Shown here: positions 7,116 through 15,446 of the stretch, one piece after another
Layout: each line of letters starts with the position of its first letter
How positions within the stretch are numbered: the stretch's first letter is position 1
Source: Nitromaritima sp964584125
GTDB lineage: Bacteria > Nitrospinota > Nitrospinia > Nitrospinales > VA-1
Direction: 5' to 3'
Length of the DNA stretch: 21,349 nucleotides
Assembly: GCA_964584125.1 (NCBI GenBank)
Contig: CAZOYP010000046.1
Location: 1-21,349 of the forward strand
Made by a program: the position numbers and the translations under genes
Notes under the pieces: generated by a model
The model's database searches: none
What the model was told of the DNA's origin: nothing
The model's input: only the letters and a program-made list of their open reading frames with translations

Positions 7116-8201
7116 ATGGTTTCAAAAAAAGTAGCTTTAATTACTGGCGTTACAGGCCAGGATGGATCATACCTTGCTGAATTTCTTTTAGATAAAGGGT
7201 ATGAAGTGCATGGTATCGTTCGACGTTCTAGCACTTTTAATAGATCACGTATTGAGCACTTGCGACAAGAAAACTCGCTTAACAAAAATAAATTTAATTT
7301 GCATTACGGCGATTTGTTAGACTTCCAAAGTATAGATAATGTGATTTCTAGCGTACGGCCTGATGAAATATATAATCTAGCCGCTCAGAGTCATGTCGGC
7401 GTAAGTTTTGGGACATCTGAGTACACGGCTCAGGTAAATTCACTCGGTCCTATGAGGGTTTTACAATCTCTCGTTTCTAATGGCCTTAACGAAAGTTGTC
7501 GGTTTTATCAAGCATCTACCAGCGAAATATTTGGAAAGGTTTTGGAAATTCCTCAAACAGAAAAAACTCCATTTTCTCCGAGAAGCCCCTACGGGGCAGC
7601 TAAAGCACATGCTCACTGGACTACGGTAAACTTCCGCGAGGCGTTCAACATATATGCTTGCAACGGAATAATGTTCAACCACGAATCTCCTAGACGTGGA
7701 GAAAATTTTGTAAGTCGTAAAATTACTCTTTCATTAGCTAATATTCTTGCTGGGAAACAAGATAAAATAATTTTGGGAAACCTTGATGCTCTCCGTGATT
7801 GGGGTTTTGCTAAAGACTACGTAGAAGGAATGTGGCTTTCCCTTCAGCAACCCAAACCGGATGACTATATATTTTCTACGGGCCAACAATATAGCGTTCG
7901 TGATTTTATTCTTGAGGCATGCGGACTATGCGGGATTGATATTGAATGGCGAGGATCTGGTTTAGATGAAGTAGGTATCGATAAAAATACAAATCGTGTT
8001 TTAGTTGTAGTTGATGCTGCTTTTTTACGTCCGACTGATGTTGATACTCTTCTCGGTGATTCAAGTAAAGCCCAAAAGGTATTAGGCTGGCATCCTAAAA
8101 CATCTTTTAAAGAACTTGTAAGTCTGATGGTGGAATCTGACCTAAAAATAAACGGACTAGTCCCTGAAAAATTTCTTAAACCATGCAAAACCAATAACTG
8201 A
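7116..8201 (+). CDS. gmd: GDP-mannose 4,6-dehydratase
   Basis: A full-length 361-residue short-chain dehydrogenase/reductase that converts GDP-D-mannose to GDP-4-keto-6-deoxy-D-mannose, precursor of GDP-fucose, GDP-rhamnose and GDP-perosamine. Visible motifs: NADP-binding TGVTGQDGSYLAE (10-22), RRSSTFN (36-42), catalytic T135, E137, Y159 and K163 (STSE and YGAAK), each exactly three residues after the E. coli positions, and HESPRRGENFV with RDWGFAKDYVEGMW. No Shine-Dalgarno precedes the ATG, but family alignment supports this start. The usual partner gene (reductase such as fcl or rmd, or an aminotransferase) is not in the window, so the final sugar cannot be named. Faces the radical SAM gene tail to tail. 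Confidence 0.95.
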   Translation: MVSKKVALITGVTGQDGSYLAEFLLDKGYEVHGIVRRSSTFNRSRIEHLRQENSLNKNKFNLHYGDLLDFQSIDNVISSVRPDEIYNLAAQSHVGVSFGTSEYTAQVNSLGPMRVLQSLVSNGLNESCRFYQASTSEIFGKVLEIPQTEKTPFSPRSPYGAAKAHAHWTTVNFREAFNIYACNGIMFNHESPRRGENFVSRKITLSLANILAGKQDKIILGNLDALRDWGFAKDYVEGMWLSLQQPKPDDYIFSTGQQYSVRDFILEACGLCGIDIEWRGSGLDEVGIDKNTNRVLVVVDAAFLRPTDVDTLLGDSSKAQKVLGWHPKTSFKELVSLMVESDLKINGLVPEKFLKPCKTNN

Positions 8202-8230
8202 TGGTAAGATAATTATTCCTTAAAACGCAT

Positions 8231-9229
8231 TTACATTGTGTAGTATCCATTTTTTTTACAGGTATGGCAAATCGTTTCCAAATCATTAGGTTTGTCTAGT
8301 AGCTCTTTTCTCGCCGCAACATATTTTTCACCGTTCCAAATATCTTCGAACTCTTGCTCAAAAATATTTCCCATTCGATCTTTTTCCTCTGTATGAACAC
8401 AACTACAAGGAAAAACATCTCCATTCCAATTTACCATAACTTCCTGCCATGGTTTTTTGCAGAAATCTAAGGACTTTTTCCTCGTTTTAGTTTCCATATC
8501 GTAACTATTATATTGAGGGTTATCTGGAAGCCACTCGCTGTATTTATCAATCATCTTATCAACTGGATTAAGATAATCATCCTTCAAATTGGTTCTTACG
8601 CAGTCAATTTTAATTGGAATCCCAAAACCCTTTGCCATTTTTTTTGCTTCCTCAACCTGGTGTTCATTCTGCTTCATCACAATAAAATCCCAGATCACTT
8701 TAGTATTAGATTTGGATGCGTTTTTTTCTGTTATAAGCTTTTTTAGATTGCTAAATACCATTTCAAGATTTCCACCTATTCGATATTTTTCATAAACTTC
8801 TTGCGTTGTTCCATCGATAGAAAGATGCAAAGCATCCAAGTTAGAATTTAGTAATCCCTTAATTTGTTCATCAGTTATAGCATTCAGATTAACGCTAGTA
8901 ACAGATCTTATTTTATATGGCTTCTGCGAGGCATACCTTATCATTTCAACAAATGATTTATTTAATAGTGGTTCACCCCATGAATAAAGCTGAACTGTTT
9001 GAGCCCACTTACTGAAAACATCAACAACATTTTTAAATTTATCTAGCTTAAACAAACCATATGCAACACTGGTATCACCTAACCCGGTAGGACAAAGGGG
9101 GCATTTTAAGTTACAGTGGTTTGTTGGCTCTAGCGTAATCATTTTAGGCATTCCAATTGCCTTAGAAAGGCCAAGCCTATAGCCCAACTTAATTTTAATT
9201 CGATTTATTCTCTTTCGGAGTTCAAGCAT
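8231..9229 (-). CDS. radical SAM/SPASM domain protein
   Basis: A 332-residue cytoplasmic iron-sulfur protein. The N-terminal radical SAM motif is EPTNHCNLKCPLC, with cluster cysteines 39, 43 and 46 binding the 4Fe-4S that cleaves S-adenosylmethionine. SWGEPLLNK follows as the SAM-contacting segment. The C-terminal SPASM domain begins near C257 (CKKPW) and continues with NWNGDVFPCSC (C275, C277), GNIFEQEFEDIWN and a final CHTC (C321, C324), expected to hold auxiliary clusters. Substrate is not predictable; no ribosomally made precursor peptide is seen beside it. Its place beside gmd and glycosyltransferases suggests sugar or surface-glycan modification, which is inference. AGTAGG lies five bases before the ATG. 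Confidence 0.88.
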   Translation of the reverse strand: MLELRKRINRIKIKLGYRLGLSKAIGMPKMITLEPTNHCNLKCPLCPTGLGDTSVAYGLFKLDKFKNVVDVFSKWAQTVQLYSWGEPLLNKSFVEMIRYASQKPYKIRSVTSVNLNAITDEQIKGLLNSNLDALHLSIDGTTQEVYEKYRIGGNLEMVFSNLKKLITEKNASKSNTKVIWDFIVMKQNEHQVEEAKKMAKGFGIPIKIDCVRTNLKDDYLNPVDKMIDKYSEWLPDNPQYNSYDMETKTRKKSLDFCKKPWQEVMVNWNGDVFPCSCVHTEEKDRMGNIFEQEFEDIWNGEKYVAARKELLDKPNDLETICHTCKKNGYYTM

Positions 9230-9364
9230 TAAAACCTACTCTAATTTGTATAGTTCTCTTGCTACTTTTATTTCTAAAAGATCGGTATAGGTGGACTGCC
9301 CCCCGCCTATTAAAAAATAATAAAGTTATGCAAATAACCGCTAATTAGCATTGTATAATAACAC

Positions 9365-9392
9365 TTGTTCAAAGTTCAGGCCAAGATATAAT
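9365..9392 (+). promoter_or_regulatory. sigma-70-type promoter of the 141-aa gene
   Basis: TTGTTC (9365-9370) and TATAAT (9387-9392) are separated by 16 bp. The expected start near 9399 gives a short leader containing the AAAAGGAAA ribosome binding site. Confidence 0.55.
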
Positions 9393-9426
9393 AGATTACT
9401 TCTAGATTAACAAAAGGAAACTTATT

Positions 9427-9852
9427 ATGGCTGATAGTGAACGTCGGTTTTCGTTGGACCCGATCAAGGTTGATCCCTCGTTACAAAATCGTATTTTTTC
9501 AGCAGATGGTGATGAAAAAGTTGGCGAATGGGATGGTGAAGATATTAATGATCTGGTAAAGGAACTAGATCGAATAGAAGAGCGTGTTGATGCAAACTAT
9601 AATAGCCTACCACACTCAAGTAATATCCCCGAAGATCTGAAAGGAGCTATTGAAAAAGATTGTTCGATCTGGACTTGTGATACCAAGGGAAACTGTTTGA
9701 TAGGAGAGCAAGGAACAGACATTAAATCGGCGGATCAAATTCGAGATATGTATACTTTAAAGTACGGAAGCCTTGAAGCTTTTAAGGAAAAAATTAGAGT
9801 AGAACGAGAAAAATTTATAGCGGAACTAAATTCTAGATCAAAACCTCAATAA
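9427..9852 (+). CDS. hypothetical protein (141 aa)
   Basis: I do not recognise this protein. It is hydrophilic and acidic in its first half (DEKVGEWDGEDINDLVKELDRIEERVD, split by a short break), with a predicted helix around 40-57, then a compact central part with two cysteines in WTCDTKGNC (C-x5-C) and a charged helical C terminus (residues 115-137) rich in E and K. No signal peptide or membrane segment. It has a clear promoter, a strong AAAAGGAAA ribosome binding site seven bases from the ATG, and stands alone, convergent with flgL (29 bp apart). A cytoplasmic protein is likely; the cysteine pair could bind a metal or form a disulfide. Confidence 0.78.
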   Translation: MADSERRFSLDPIKVDPSLQNRIFSADGDEKVGEWDGEDINDLVKELDRIEERVDANYNSLPHSSNIPEDLKGAIEKDCSIWTCDTKGNCLIGEQGTDIKSADQIRDMYTLKYGSLEAFKEKIRVEREKFIAELNSRSKPQ

Positions 9853-9881
9853 GTTTTTAAAGTCAACTACCTATGATATTT

Positions 9882-11405
9882 TTAACGTAAAAAATCAAGC
9901 AGAGATGGTTGAATAATTCGTGCCGTTGAGCTTAAAGAAGCCTGGAGAGCCGTTTCCATAGCTGCAAACTCTGATGCCGCCTCTACTAAATCCGCTCCCT
10001 CAATGCTCGATATTTGTTCATTCTGATTAACAATATTCTGTTGGTGAGTTTGTTCAGTAGAATTCATCCTTCTAGTAACCGCCCCATAAATTGCCCTCGA
10101 TTCGTTAATACTTTCCAACCCTGAATCTAAATTAGCAAGAGATCCTAGAATAGCAAACGTGTCATCATGTTCCATTGCTTGCTTTAATTTAATAAGGGTA
10201 TTGATTACATTTCTCCCGCCACCTATCCCAAGTGCTTCAGCCGTCGTATCCGTCCCAACATTGTTAACTACAGCTATAGAGGAACTGTTATTTGAAACCA
10301 CTTGGAGAGAATTCCCCGCACTGTCGATTGACGCAGTTACTGTGCCAGAAGCCGCCGCATTAATCAGGTCAATAACTCCACCTATTGTTGTCGCAGAATT
10401 TAGACTTACCACACCTGAAGCCGCACCATTAATAATTTTGATATCTCCAAGAGTCAAACCTTGTCCACCATTTAGCTCTGAAATATTAGTATTTGTCGAT
10501 AAAGCGGCGTTCAGGTCCACTCCTTCAATATTCCCATCTTTCTTGCCCAGAATTCCTAAACTTGATGCGGTTCTTCCCCCATCTACTTCACTAACCGTTA
10601 AAGAGTTTTTTATTACGGAACTTGAATCAGTAATGGTAATTCCATTACCGGAACTGTTGATAGAAGCTGTTATGTTTGACGACACATTATTTATAGTAGT
10701 AATTAAATTTGCTATTGTCATCGTTGAAGAAACACCAATGGTTTTACTGTTGCCCGCTCTATCGGTAACTGAAAATGAACCCTCCGTAATTCCGGCTCCC
10801 CCATTTAAATCGGATAGTCTTGTAGATGTGTTAATATCAGGATTCAAGTCTGTACCCAAAACCTCTGATCCAGGTATAGTTATTTTTATATTAGTATTTT
10901 CTTCTATTTTAATTAATAAGTTGTCTGAGTTTCCTTTATATACAGCGCCTGAGGCACTTACTTCAAAAGGGGTTGCGTTGACATTTGTACCGGAAAAAAG
11001 AAACATATTTTTAACTTTTGCATTGGCTTGCTGAAAAACAGTAGAAATAATATTTTCTAGTTCTGTTTTTGCATACCGTCTGGTTTCAGATGTTGACATG
11101 CCGCCTAGCTCAACAATAGAAAGCTCCTTTGCCCGAGATAAACTCACCCCAATTGATTCAAGTGCTGATTCTCCGCGTGATAAAAAAATTTGATTATTGT
11201 TAATATTACGATCAAATTGTTTTATTTTTTGTATACTTGTCCGTAATGCTAAAGTATCACGCATTCCAGATGGATCATCAGATGGTTTATGAATTTTTTT
11301 TCCTGAAGTTATTTCTTTTTGCGCATTGAACATGTCTTCCGTAATGCGAAAAATATTATTCAATGCATTTCGTTGCTGTGTTTGGCTGGTTACTCGCATT
11401 ACCAT
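9882..11405 (-). CDS. flgL: flagellar hook-associated protein FlgL (HAP3), enlarged
   Basis: The hook-filament junction protein exported through the flagellar type III system. The N-terminal D0/D1 region is clear (RVTSQTQQRNALNNI, ITSGKKIHKPSDDPSGM, LENIISTVFQQAN, FLFSGTN) and the C-terminal helix carries VEAASEFAAMETALQASL. At 507 residues it is far longer than most FlgL proteins (about 300). The excess is a central insert of two related units of about 100 residues (186-287 and 296-396), each with DLN....T.(L/I)S(D/E)LNGG.G(I/L)T, a TI..LI..IN segment and TASI(N/D)S.GN, like the flagellin hook IN motif. Last gene of the flgJ-N-K-L unit. GGAGAG sits well for the first ATG; a second ATG two codons in is possible. 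Confidence 0.93.
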   Translation of the reverse strand: MVMRVTSQTQQRNALNNIFRITEDMFNAQKEITSGKKIHKPSDDPSGMRDTLALRTSIQKIKQFDRNINNNQIFLSRGESALESIGVSLSRAKELSIVELGGMSTSETRRYAKTELENIISTVFQQANAKVKNMFLFSGTNVNATPFEVSASGAVYKGNSDNLLIKIEENTNIKITIPGSEVLGTDLNPDINTSTRLSDLNGGAGITEGSFSVTDRAGNSKTIGVSSTMTIANLITTINNVSSNITASINSSGNGITITDSSSVIKNSLTVSEVDGGRTASSLGILGKKDGNIEGVDLNAALSTNTNISELNGGQGLTLGDIKIINGAASGVVSLNSATTIGGVIDLINAAASGTVTASIDSAGNSLQVVSNNSSSIAVVNNVGTDTTAEALGIGGGRNVINTLIKLKQAMEHDDTFAILGSLANLDSGLESINESRAIYGAVTRRMNSTEQTHQQNIVNQNEQISSIEGADLVEAASEFAAMETALQASLSSTARIIQPSLLDFLR

Positions 11406-11441
11406 GTTGACTCTCCGTCTATGATTCTCTTCTAATAAGAC

Positions 11442-13130
11442 TTACATCCGGTTCAATGTATCAAGCATTTCATCGACCATCGAAATCATCCTCGCTGATG
11501 CGTTATAGGCTTGTTGGAATTTAATCATCTTTATCATTTCTTCGTCAATAGAAACACCTGAAATACTTTCTCTTCTACTATTTAATTGGAGCATAACTCC
11601 TTCTTGTTGACGCAGTATTGCCTGAGCGGAAAAAGATTCAATTCCTATTGTGCTTACTACAGCATTATAATATTCATCAAAAGTAAATGAACCCGCATCC
11701 GAACTCCAAGTTACGCTATTAAAAGCCAATTCATTTTGTAAGTTGGCCATTCGTAAAGCATTACCCCCATCACCACTAGTCGTAGTCCCTGCGGCTATTT
11801 TTTGCCCGTTGGCAATAATTTTACTTGAGACCGAGAATAGACTGGCCGCATCTTCAGATACAGAAAATTTAACTTTATCACCTGAAGCCGCATCTCCGGA
11901 GACAGTAACCGCAAAACCATCTTTAACATTAAAAGTGGTTCCCACAGCAAATGTATATGTTCCTGAACTTGCGTTTGTTGTCAGGTTGTTTAAGTTAAAT
12001 GAATTGCTACTGGTAAACACCATTTCAAACTCATCTACAGAAACGGTAGTGGGGCTAGCATTAGTTATACTGACAGAAGCCGTGCCGGTATTATTTACGT
12101 CATGATTAACTGTGGCATCAAGAGGTGTAAAAAAATCCAGCCCAGAACTCCCATCAACACCAAAGCCTTCCCTATGAATGCTGTTAAACTCCTGAATAAA
12201 AGATGCACTAAGGATATTCATTTTATCGAGGATGGATCCTACTTCTGTATCTCGCATATCCAAATAACCACGTAACTGACCCCCCTTAATTGTAGACGTT
12301 ATATCCTTTTTAGTTGATCCACTATTAATATATACATCCTTAAAGGATTCATTATTTGCGTTCAAGGATGTACTTAAATCAAATACTTGATCTTTAAGCA
12401 CCAAAGCTGTTCCATCCTTCAACGTTATACTGATTTGATTATCTGACTCTTGGACCAGCTGTATATCAATTTTTTTTGAAAGTTTTTTGACTAGTCTGTC
12501 TCGGTTATCTCGAAGGTCATTTGCTTTATATTGTGATGTCGGCTCATTAGCATGTATGCTCTCATTTAGTTTTCCGATTTGGGTTGCAAGCGTATTGATC
12601 TCTATAACTTCCGTTTCTATTGTTGCATCAATATTTCTTTGGAGCGTAAACAACTGGTTTCCTGTTTGATTAAACGTGGAGGCCAAATGCTCTGCTTTTG
12701 AAATAAGATCTGCGCGCTCTGGTAATCCTCGTGCATTAGTTGCCAAGTCATGAACTGACCCAAAGAATGAACTAAACGCATCATTTAAACTTCTACCTGA
12801 CCCTTCGTTAAACAATACTTCCAGTTGCTCAAAAATTTCTTTTTTAACTTCTGTACTTCCAGTAAGGTCTCCTTCATCCATTATTTGTGTAAACAAAAAC
12901 TGATCATGAGATCTCTCAATACTTGCAACACGGACTCCTGTTCCAATTTGATGCAATCCACCATATTTGATATGACCTCTTGGTGTATTAGCCTCAAAAC
13001 TAACATCTTGTCGAGAGTATCCTTCAGTTTCCACATTAGCGACATTCTGACCTGTTACCTCTATCGCCAACTGTTGAGCCAATAGGCCCAACTTTGCCGA
13101 ACTCAATGTACTAAAAATATTTGTTGTCAT
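11442..13130 (-). CDS. flgK: flagellar hook-associated protein FlgK (HAP1)
   Basis: A 562-residue hook-filament junction protein that sits directly on the hook. The N terminus has the flagellar rod/hook signature (TGQNVANVETEGYSRQ, 26-41) and the C terminus the matching helix FQQAYNASARMISMVDEMLDTLNRM. The middle carries DNRDRLVKKLS (207-217), GGQLRGYLDMRD and EFNSIHREGFG, all FlgK features. Residues about 345-430 form a serine/threonine-rich beta domain likely exposed on the filament base. It lies 14 bp after flgN (its likely chaperone) and 36 bp before flgL. There is no Shine-Dalgarno before the ATG, so translation may be coupled to flgN. Confidence 0.95.
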   Translation of the reverse strand: MTTNIFSTLSSAKLGLLAQQLAIEVTGQNVANVETEGYSRQDVSFEANTPRGHIKYGGLHQIGTGVRVASIERSHDQFLFTQIMDEGDLTGSTEVKKEIFEQLEVLFNEGSGRSLNDAFSSFFGSVHDLATNARGLPERADLISKAEHLASTFNQTGNQLFTLQRNIDATIETEVIEINTLATQIGKLNESIHANEPTSQYKANDLRDNRDRLVKKLSKKIDIQLVQESDNQISITLKDGTALVLKDQVFDLSTSLNANNESFKDVYINSGSTKKDITSTIKGGQLRGYLDMRDTEVGSILDKMNILSASFIQEFNSIHREGFGVDGSSGLDFFTPLDATVNHDVNNTGTASVSITNASPTTVSVDEFEMVFTSSNSFNLNNLTTNASSGTYTFAVGTTFNVKDGFAVTVSGDAASGDKVKFSVSEDAASLFSVSSKIIANGQKIAAGTTTSGDGGNALRMANLQNELAFNSVTWSSDAGSFTFDEYYNAVVSTIGIESFSAQAILRQQEGVMLQLNSRRESISGVSIDEEMIKMIKFQQAYNASARMISMVDEMLDTLNRM

Positions 13131-13144
13131 TTTTAATTATTTAT

Positions 13145-13648
13145 TCAAGCATCGACGCTTAGCATGCTACTATATTTTTTTGATTTTTGAATTTTTCCGT
13201 TTGCATGGTAAGGAGAAGAAGCAATTTCCCCTTCTTTATGAAGGTTCACTAGTGAATTTCTAAAAGATTCAGATGACTTTTTCATCAACTCTTGAATAGA
13301 ATGGTTTAAACTACTGACAACTTGAATCTTGTTTAACAGGCTTTTTCTACTCTTGGCTAGCCTTGGATTGAAAAGGCTTTTTTGAATATTTAATAAATTT
13401 TTCATAGTTAGGTTACCATTCGAAATTCTTAATCCCTTTGCTACCTTTTTCATAATTTTAGTTCTATCTGATTCCAAAACTTGTAATTGATGCACTAGCT
13501 CATCTTTTTTTATTATTATAGGCTCAAGAGCATCTATTGAATACTCAGCAATACTGTTCCATTCTTCTTGTAAAAGTGAAATAAGCTTATCGTAAAGAAC
13601 AACTTTTTTTTCCATTGTGTTTAAAAGATTCTTTAATAAAAAGTTCAT
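13145..13648 (-). CDS. flgN: FlgN-like flagellar export chaperone
   Basis: A 167-residue, mostly helical, charged protein with no signal peptide, beginning with a long heptad-patterned helix (MEKKVVLYDKLISLLQEEW, then a DELVHQLQ helix) and a basic tail. FlgN family members of this size bind the C termini of FlgK and FlgL and deliver them to the export gate. The placement directly before flgK is the standard one and is the main reason for the name; sequence similarity alone is weak, as usual in this family. AGGAAA lies about nine bases before the first ATG, which favours it over the ATG at codon 12. Confidence 0.75.
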   Translation of the reverse strand: MNFLLKNLLNTMEKKVVLYDKLISLLQEEWNSIAEYSIDALEPIIIKKDELVHQLQVLESDRTKIMKKVAKGLRISNGNLTMKNLLNIQKSLFNPRLAKSRKSLLNKIQVVSSLNHSIQELMKKSSESFRNSLVNLHKEGEIASSPYHANGKIQKSKKYSSMLSVDA

Positions 13649-13666
13649 TTTATTATTTTCCTAACC

Positions 13667-14065
13667 CTATAAATCGATTGCCGGATTAATTTTTTGAACT
13701 GAAACCCCTTTTACAGAACGGGCTTGTTTGATTTTTTCTTCTAAGCGAGCCAAATCTTTATAAATTATGTTCGCTAAGCCAATTCCTTTTTTCTTCGTCA
13801 TTAATTTAGACATTTCCTCATCGTGCAAAGACTCATACATGTTTGTAGCGTGGCTATCGAACAACCCAGTTTTTTGAACAGTCGAACGCATGGATTTTAA
13901 TAGTTGTTGAACAAAAATAGACTCAAATTGTTTGGATAATGATTCTAGTTGTTCATGATTTTTACTTCTTCCAGGGTTTGCCAGAGCGCTGAGTTGTGCC
14001 AAACGACTCTCCTCCATTTGAGGTAGAGTTGAATTTTGAAGTCTAATACTAGAGGGAATTAACAT
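13667..14065 (-). CDS. flgJ: FlgJ-like rod-binding protein without muramidase domain
   Basis: A 132-residue protein containing the rod-binding domain of FlgJ: LSKQFESIFVQQLLKSMR (43-60), followed by GLFDSHATNMYESLHDEEMSKLM (67-89) and GIGLANIIYKDL. It caps the growing rod in the periplasm. The C-terminal peptidoglycan hydrolase domain of enterobacterial FlgJ (about 313 aa) is absent, as in many other phyla where a separate enzyme does this. It is the first gene after a sigma-54 promoter. No Shine-Dalgarno lies near the ATG, and an in-frame stop four codons upstream fixes the upper limit of the start. Confidence 0.88.
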   Translation of the reverse strand: MLIPSSIRLQNSTLPQMEESRLAQLSALANPGRSKNHEQLESLSKQFESIFVQQLLKSMRSTVQKTGLFDSHATNMYESLHDEEMSKLMTKKKGIGLANIIYKDLARLEEKIKQARSVKGVSVQKINPAIDL

Positions 14066-14144
14066 GAGTTTTAGTTAAGTAATTATTCTATTTTCCTTAA
14101 TTTAACGTCCAATATAGTTGAGGAATTTCTACTAGTATCTAAAA

Positions 14145-14162
14145 TTGCAAAGGTCATACCAA
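14145..14162 (-). promoter_or_regulatory. sigma-54 (-24/-12) promoter before flgJ
   Basis: On the minus strand TTGGTATGACCTTTGCAA has GG (14160-14159) and GC (14148-14147) separated by exactly 10 bases, as required for RpoN promoters (TTGGCACG-N4-TTGCA). Start is expected near 14135, about 70 bases before flgJ. It lies just downstream of the flgI terminator and matches the flgF promoter in TTGGTAT and TTGC. Confidence 0.72.
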
Positions 14163-14240
14163 ACCACACGACCCCACTTATAAAAAATTAACTCCTTTTA
14201 AAACATATGTTTAAAAATTTTTTTTGATGATTAATCCAAT

Positions 14241-14283
14241 AAAAAAAGCGATAGTAAGGAAAATATTTCCCCTATCTACCGCT
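14241..14283 (-). terminator. rho-independent terminator after flgI
   Basis: On the minus strand the imperfect 16-18 base arms AGCGGTAGATAGGGGAAA and TTTCCTTACTATCGCT form a long hairpin followed directly by a run of seven T (14247-14241). It lies about 20 bases after the flgI stop and separates the flgF-flgI unit from flgJ-flgL. Confidence 0.85.
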
Positions 14284-14302
14284 TATACTTTACATTTTAA
14301 AC

Positions 14303-15421
14303 TTAGATCACATCTAGCTCGGCATGAAGTGCACCAGAAGCTTTAATTGATTGTAAAATTGCAATCAAATCACGTGGTGTTACTCCAATAGCATTAAGTC
14401 CATTCACAATATCACCCAGTGATGCACCTTTTGACATCACCAGCAACTTATCTTCTCCCTCTTCAACCGGGACCGGCGTTCTAAGTGGATTTACGGCCTC
14501 GCCTTTTTGTTCATCTGGCGAAGTAGCATCTGCTGCTGGCTCTCCCTTAATTTGAATAAATAAAGCTCCATGGGCAACTGCCACGGTTGAGATACGAACG
14601 TTTTCTCCCATTACCACGGTTCCTGTTCGCTCGTCTACTATGACGCGTGCAACTATATCCGGCTCGACATCTAATTTTTCGATGCGAGAAATTAGTTCCG
14701 AAGTATTATTTTTGTAAAACTTAGGAACTTCTACTTTTACTGTTCTACCATCTATTACGAACGCTGATTGATCTTTTAATTCATCATTTATAGCCTGAGA
14801 AATTCTTCGTGCGGTCGTAAAATCTGTTTTCTTTAATGCAAAAACTAATTCGCCTTTAGCATTAAACTCGTGAGGCAACTCTCTTTCGATTAAAGCTCCA
14901 TTTACCACTCTACCTACAGTTACATGATTTTTCTGTGCACCGGCCGCCGCACCTGCGACCTCAAAACCACCTATAGATAAAGGGCCTTGTGCGACTGCGT
15001 AGGTATTACTGTCAGGTCCCTTAAGGGGTGTCATTAACAGAGTGCCTCCTTGTAAGCTTTTAGAGTCACCTACCGATGAAACAGTCACATCAATTCGGTC
15101 ACCTTGGCGTGCAAACGAAGGTAATTCGGCAGTCACCATTACTGTTGCTACGTTTTTAAATTTTAACGATTCTACCTCGTTCGATGGAATGGTAACCCCC
15201 ATTTTTTTTAACATATTAAATACAGACTGAATTGAGAAGAAAACGTTCGTGGCACTATCTCCTGTACCCGCGAGACCAATTACAATTCCAAATCCTATTA
15301 ATTGATTAGTACGAACACCTTTTATACTGGACAAATCCTTTATACGAGCAGCAGAGGCATTATCTGAAAACATTACTATCATCAAAATCATCGGAAATAA
15401 TATTTTTATAATTTGTCTCAA
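14303..15421 (-). CDS. flgI: flagellar P-ring protein FlgI
   Basis: A 372-residue periplasmic protein forming the P ring around the rod in the peptidoglycan layer; usual length. It begins with a Sec signal peptide (hydrophobic FPMILMIVMF, cleavage probably after ASA, residue 24). Mature features include RIKDLSSIKGVRTNQLIGFGIVIGL, VTVSSVGDSKSLQGGTLL, GRVVNGALIERE, VIVDERTGTVVMGENVRIS and the C-terminal MSKGASLGDIVNGLNAIGVTPRDLIAILQSIKASGALHAEL split across the end. The start is a TTG, supported by GAGGAG nine bases upstream and by signal peptide length. It is the last gene before the terminator. Confidence 0.96.
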   Translation of the reverse strand: MRQIIKILFPMILMIVMFSDNASAARIKDLSSIKGVRTNQLIGFGIVIGLAGTGDSATNVFFSIQSVFNMLKKMGVTIPSNEVESLKFKNVATVMVTAELPSFARQGDRIDVTVSSVGDSKSLQGGTLLMTPLKGPDSNTYAVAQGPLSIGGFEVAGAAAGAQKNHVTVGRVVNGALIERELPHEFNAKGELVFALKKTDFTTARRISQAINDELKDQSAFVIDGRTVKVEVPKFYKNNTSELISRIEKLDVEPDIVARVIVDERTGTVVMGENVRISTVAVAHGALFIQIKGEPAADATSPDEQKGEAVNPLRTPVPVEEGEDKLLVMSKGASLGDIVNGLNAIGVTPRDLIAILQSIKASGALHAELDVI

Positions 15422-15446
15422 GATTTAAATCTCCTCGTTATTTATG

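Noticed and set aside
10159..11034. 291-codon plus-strand open frame opposite flgL
   Set aside because: It is the complement of the repeat-rich middle of flgL; it has no binding site, low-complexity composition and no recognisable domain.
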